DNA of 43,654 nt, from positions 51,081-94,734 of the forward strand of contig VHZZ01000691.1 in assembly GCA_009801015.1 (NCBI GenBank), read 5' to 3'. Position 1 is the first letter of the stretch. Every line of letters begins with the position of its first letter. This document shows positions 42,481-43,654 of this stretch, in pieces. The position numbers were made by a program, and so were the translations under genes. The notes beneath the pieces were generated by a model, which did no database searches, was not told the origin of the DNA, and worked only from the letters and a program-made list of their open reading frames with translations. This DNA is from Silene noctiflora. Taxonomy: Eukaryota; Streptophyta; Magnoliopsida; Caryophyllales; Caryophyllaceae.

Positions 42481-43554
42481 TATACAAAGTATTAGCTTAT
42501 ATTTAAGTGATATTAAATAAAACGGTGGCAGCGTGACTTTATCATTACCCTATAATATATATTCAAATTTTAATGAGAGGATAATAGTTTGGAATTTTGG
42601 ATGGTGAATAAATTAATTCCATGTGTTTAGTTTTATTGTTTTCTTAGAGGTTTTGCGACTCTGTTTATATATGACACGAATACGAATTCAGCAAAATTTA
42701 CTTTATTTATAAAGTTTATACATCCATTTGAAAGTGATAGGAATCTCATATAAATAATTATTTTTCTATATCATATAGTCGCAAGTTAATTAGTGATAGG
42801 AATCTCATATAAATATATACTCTTACGAGTTTATATGTCCTTCATTTTAATTATTTTATGTTTATTTTAATACACACAAAAAATGCAAAGAAATCGCGCA
42901 TAAAAATGACTAGACTTTGTTTCTGTCTAATACGAAAACTTCAAATAGTAAGAGATAATTAAATAAAATAATTTGTCTTTCTTAAATTAAGTATAATCGT
43001 TTTACGATTAAATAAGTCAAATAACCTCTAATTAGACGAATGCGATCCACTTTTGTTAGTTTTTTGGGATATTCTACGGTCTACCCATGTGTTTTTCGGT
43101 TTTCTATGTTGTACCCCTATATTTTTGAAATTGTATGGTGTACCCCTAAATTTCTTACTTATTCTCCATCATGACCTTCTTCAAATCTCCATTAACTTTA
43201 TCATTATAAAACAACCGTAATTTAACATTTATTTTGACTTATTAATGTTGTATCAACATCTTATACGAGAAGCATCACAAATCACCTCTAATAAGCACGT
43301 TACTATTATTAAAAACCTCCATTATGAAGCATGAAATGATAATAGCGATTTAATGAATTTGAGTTAAATTCGTATACTATTTGGTGGGTTAATGGTAATT
43401 CGGCGAACTAATAAGTAAATGTGTAGGTTGTCGAGTAATTAGAATGATAAATAGACGATTTAAAAGATTAGTTAATAAATTAAGCTAGCAAAAATAATGA
43501 ATAAGGTTATTGTATAAACTAATGTATAGAGTTTAAGGGTATACCTAGTGATGG
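42481..43554. other. Gene-free stretch
   Basis: A 23-base direct repeat (agtgataggaatctcatata, then aat) lies at 42732 and 42792. 43069-43165 repeats "tgtacccct" and "tctacggtctacccatgtg", probably part of a transposon not fully visible. No gene. Confidence 0.35.
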
Positions 43555-43654
43555 CATCGGGCCGGCCTCTTCTGGTCAGACCCGGGCCAGGCCAGGGGGA
43601 AGGGCGGGCTTGGCCGGGTTGGGTTTATGTCTAGCCCAGGCGGGTTGAGGCCGG
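43555..43654. mobile_element. GC-rich repeat running off the window, possible hAT-type end
   Basis: tgatggcatcgggccggcct, then "ccgggccaggcc" and "gggcgggcttggccgggttg" words. GGCA-x-CGGGCC-rich termini are common in plant hAT-like repeats. The other end is outside the window. Confidence 0.35.

Noticed and set aside
1-43654. A novel gene system (cluster, defence island or similar)
   Set aside because: The genes are unrelated in function, spaced by transposons and mostly of known conserved families; nothing suggests a co-acting system.

Overview
This is plant nuclear DNA. It is AT-rich, its genes are split by GT-AG (and two GC-AG) introns, and the intergenic space is packed with small non-autonomous transposons. 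The proteins are dicot types. Several repeat words ("acggagta", "gacggatagtg") recall Caryophyllales, so I infer that order, perhaps Caryophyllaceae or Amaranthaceae, at low confidence. Two single N calls (10163, 38002) fall inside repeats.

Genes, left to right: (1) the 5' part of a CrRLK1L/malectin-like receptor kinase, minus strand, cut by the window edge (1-623); (2) a single-exon Ser/Asn-rich plant protein, plus strand (6941-7828); (3) a complete STE20/GCK-family MAP4K, minus strand, 20 coding exons, 687 aa (10665-20928); (4) a complete PRA1.H-like membrane-trafficking protein, minus strand, 4 exons, 264 aa (22883-27428), whose first intron holds a ~1.6 kb higher-order minisatellite; (5) an unrecognised terminal coding exon with no ATG (27874-28082, minus); (6) a small unrecognised protein with a possible C-terminal membrane anchor, minus strand, 2 exons (28231-31668); (7) tRNA-Arg(UCU) (33825-33897, plus); (8) an intronless ERF repressor with a C-terminal EAR motif, minus strand (41241-41819). 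I see no operon-like or pathway relation among them. They look like independent housekeeping, signalling and regulatory genes.

The space between is a transposon mosaic. It holds at least five short Helitrons (hairpin plus CTAG end, A^T target), two of them nested in other elements. It also holds hAT-like MITEs, three with visible 8-bp target duplications, Stowaway-type MITEs with TA duplications, and a Mutator-like long-TIR element with a perfect 9-bp duplication. Further components are a hairpin-ended "GACGGATAGTG" MITE family, tRNA-derived SINEs and several foldback elements. I found no full-length retrotransposon, transposase, CRISPR array or biosynthetic cluster.

The most distinctive signals are four. 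The PRA1.H intron array appears to have grown from the intron's own 5' splice-site region. The Helitron insertions can be undone exactly by comparison with intact copies in the same window. The orphan coding exon lies between two genes. A T28/A37 foldback sits just downstream of the ERF gene.
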